This document shows, piece by piece, positions 41,563 to 43,128 of a stretch of DNA of 43,128 bases. The stretch lies in contig CAZNLL010000015.1 of NCBI GenBank assembly GCA_964573885.1, positions 1 to 43,128 of the forward strand, given 5' to 3'. The stretch is from CAZNLL01 sp964573885. GTDB lineage: Bacteria; Desulfobacterota; DSM-4660; Desulfatiglandales; Desulfatiglandaceae. A program made the position numbers and the translations under genes. Under the pieces are notes generated by a model. That model was not told the DNA's origin, searched no databases, and was given only the letters and a program-made list of their open reading frames with translations. Each line of letters opens with the position of its first letter. Position 1 is the stretch's first letter.

Positions 41563-43128
41563 ATGGTCGGAGAGATTAACGTTCATTCGGTGAACATTGA
41601 ATCGGAAATGAGGAAGTCCTATCTGGAATACTCCATGAGCGTCATCGTGGGGAGGGCCCTCCCCGATATTCGTGACGGACTCAAGCCGGTTCACAGGCGC
41701 GTCCTCTACAGCATGCATGAGCTGAGGAATTATCACAACAGGCCCCATAAGAAGTCAGCCAGAGTGGTGGGAGATGTAATCGGGAAGTATCACCCCCACG
41801 GGGACGCGGCGGTCTACGACGCCATTGTGAGAATGGCACAGGCTTTTTCCATGCGCTACCCCCTGGTGGACGGCCAGGGCAATTTCGGTTCCATAGACGG
41901 AGATCCACCTGCGGCCATGCGGTACACAGAAGTGAGAATGACCCAACCGGCCCAGGATTTCCTGAGAGACATAGAAAAAGAAACCGTGGATTTTGTCCCC
42001 AATTACGACGGGGCGATTCTAGAACCGGTTATTCTGCCCACGGCCATACCGAACCTCCTGGTGAACGGCTCTTCGGGCATCGCCGTGGGTATGGCCACCA
42101 ATGTACCTCCCCATAATCTTTCCGAGGTGTGCGATGCGATCATAAGGCTCATTGAAAATCCTCAGGCGGACCTTGAAGCGCTGATGGATCTCATACCCGG
42201 TCCGGACTTTCCAACGGCGGGGTTCATCCTGGGTACACAGGGGATCCGAGAGGCTTATAGGACCGGCCGTGGAATCATCAGAATCAGGGCCAGGGCTTTT
42301 GTGGAAAAGGTGGGCCAGCGTCGTGAAAGGATCGTGATTTCGGAGATACCTTACCAGGTGAACAAGGCCAAGCTCCTGGAGAAGATGGCGGAACTGGTCA
42401 GGGAGAAGAAGATAGAAGGGGTGTCGGAAATACGGGACGAGTCGGACCGGGAAGGCATGCGGATCGTGGTCGAGGTAAAGGCGGACGGCAAGCCCTTGGT
42501 CCTCTTGAACCGGCTCTACAAGTTCACCCAAATGGAGACATCCTTCGGCCTCATTTTACTGGCCATTGTTAACGGTCGGCCTCAGATTTTGACCCTGAAA
42601 GAGGTGTTGGAGCATTTCATCAAGCACCGCCGGGAGATAATTGTTCGGCGCACGGTTTATGATTTGCGCAAGGCGGAGGAGCGGGCCCACATCGTGGAAG
42701 GCCTGAAGAGGGCCCTGGATTTTCTGGATGAAGTGATCGAGGTGATACGTTCTTCCTCAGACCCCAAGGAGGCCAAGGCACGGCTCATGGCCGACTTTGA
42801 CTTTTCAGATGCCCAGGCCCAAGCGATCCTGGACATGAGGTTACAGAGGCTCACAGGGCTGGAGCGCGAAAAGATCAACGCCGAGTATCAGGAGCTCATC
42901 AAGAATATCGCCCGTTTCAAGGCCATCCTTGAGAGTCAAACCATGGTGCTGGAGATCATTAAGGATGAACTAAAGGAGATTCGAGACAAATACGGGGATG
43001 AGCGAAGAACGGAGATTCTTGAGGATGTGGACGATATCGCCCTGGAGGACCTTATCGCCGAAGAAGATATGGTGGTGACCATCAGTCATCGGGGCTATAT
43101 CAAAAGGAACCCCATCAGCCTTTACCGG
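41563..43128 (+). CDS. gyrA: DNA gyrase subunit A (partial, runs off the right edge)
   Basis: The first 522 codons are present; the frame is open at the window end. The N-terminus has SYLEYSMSVIVGRALPDIRDG, the breakage-reunion domain has KYHPHGDAAVYDAIVRM and the catalytic Tyr121 in AAMRYTEVRM. The tower and coiled-coil regions follow, and the sequence stops at the beginning of the C-terminal wrapping domain. The residue equivalent to E. coli Ser83 is Ala82; Asp87 is conserved as Asp86. A GGAGAAG site precedes the ATG. Confidence 0.96.
   Translation, partial: MVGEINVHSVNIESEMRKSYLEYSMSVIVGRALPDIRDGLKPVHRRVLYSMHELRNYHNRPHKKSARVVGDVIGKYHPHGDAAVYDAIVRMAQAFSMRYPLVDGQGNFGSIDGDPPAAMRYTEVRMTQPAQDFLRDIEKETVDFVPNYDGAILEPVILPTAIPNLLVNGSSGIAVGMATNVPPHNLSEVCDAIIRLIENPQADLEALMDLIPGPDFPTAGFILGTQGIREAYRTGRGIIRIRARAFVEKVGQRRERIVISEIPYQVNKAKLLEKMAELVREKKIEGVSEIRDESDREGMRIVVEVKADGKPLVLLNRLYKFTQMETSFGLILLAIVNGRPQILTLKEVLEHFIKHRREIIVRRTVYDLRKAEERAHIVEGLKRALDFLDEVIEVIRSSSDPKEAKARLMADFDFSDAQAQAILDMRLQRLTGLEREKINAEYQELIKNIARFKAILESQTMVLEIIKDELKEIRDKYGDERRTEILEDVDDIALEDLIAEEDMVVTISHRGYIKRNPISLYR

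Noticed and set aside
1..43128. tRNA, rRNA, prophage or insertion sequence genes
   Set aside because: None was recognisable in the intergenic stretches. The phage-like modules lie inside one bacterial lipoprotein gene without other phage genes nearby.

Overview
The window looks like a piece of the chromosome of an anaerobic, autotrophic bacterium, most likely a Desulfobacterota (deltaproteobacterial) sulfate reducer or close relative. This is an inference from gene content: a bacterial CODH/acetyl-CoA synthase cluster, pyruvate:ferredoxin oxidoreductase, two-subunit class I fumarase, Mrp/NifX/NifU-type Fe-S genes, type IV pilus genes and moderately high G+C. No rRNA, tRNA, CRISPR array or insertion sequence was recognised.

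Layout, left to right. 1-568: no gene; two tandem copies of a structured ~200-250 bp repeat. 569-1225: HAD phosphatase. 1341-14114 (minus strand): an operon-like run read leftwards, XRE regulator, pilM-N-O-P-Q, a TPR lipoprotein, then a 2093-residue lipoprotein built from about 12 Ig-like (Big_1-type) domains, BNR-like repeats and phage-decoration-like modules. 14285-19040: signal peptidase I, NUDIX hydrolase, pyruvate:ferredoxin oxidoreductase. 19072-24042: surE, then a plus-strand set of fumarase alpha and beta, a GAF histidine kinase and an unknown anchored protein. 24049-26200 (minus): Mrp ATPase, two NifX/orange-protein-family proteins and a NifU/IscU-type scaffold. 26420-36091 (minus): the Wood-Ljungdahl carbonyl-branch genes cooC, cdhD/acsD, cooS, acsB, acsC, acsE. 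36318-43128 (plus): dnaA, dnaN, gyrB and the start of gyrA, the classic origin neighbourhood, with an AT-rich candidate oriC between dnaA and dnaN.

How the genes work together. CooS reduces CO2 to CO on its Ni-Fe-S C-cluster; AcsE moves the methyl group of methyltetrahydrofolate to the corrinoid protein AcsC/CdhD; AcsB joins methyl, CO and CoA into acetyl-CoA; CooC inserts nickel. Pyruvate:ferredoxin oxidoreductase links acetyl-CoA to pyruvate and fumarase serves the TCA cycle. The Mrp/NifX/NifU group next door probably handles metal-sulfur clusters.

Main finding. The cooS reading frame is interrupted by a single in-frame TGA (31821-31823) exactly where the family has a C-cluster cysteine ligand (equivalent to Cys446 of Carboxydothermus CODH-II, from spacing to the other ligands). 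Immediately downstream is a hairpin with the geometry of a bacterial SECIS element. The simplest reading is a selenocysteine-containing CO dehydrogenase, in which selenium would coordinate the Ni-Fe-S cluster. Other notable points: an assembly gap in cdhD flanked by identical 55-bp sequences whose overlap restores the reading frame; a DnaA with degenerate Walker A and B motifs; and the mosaic giant lipoprotein next to the pilus genes.
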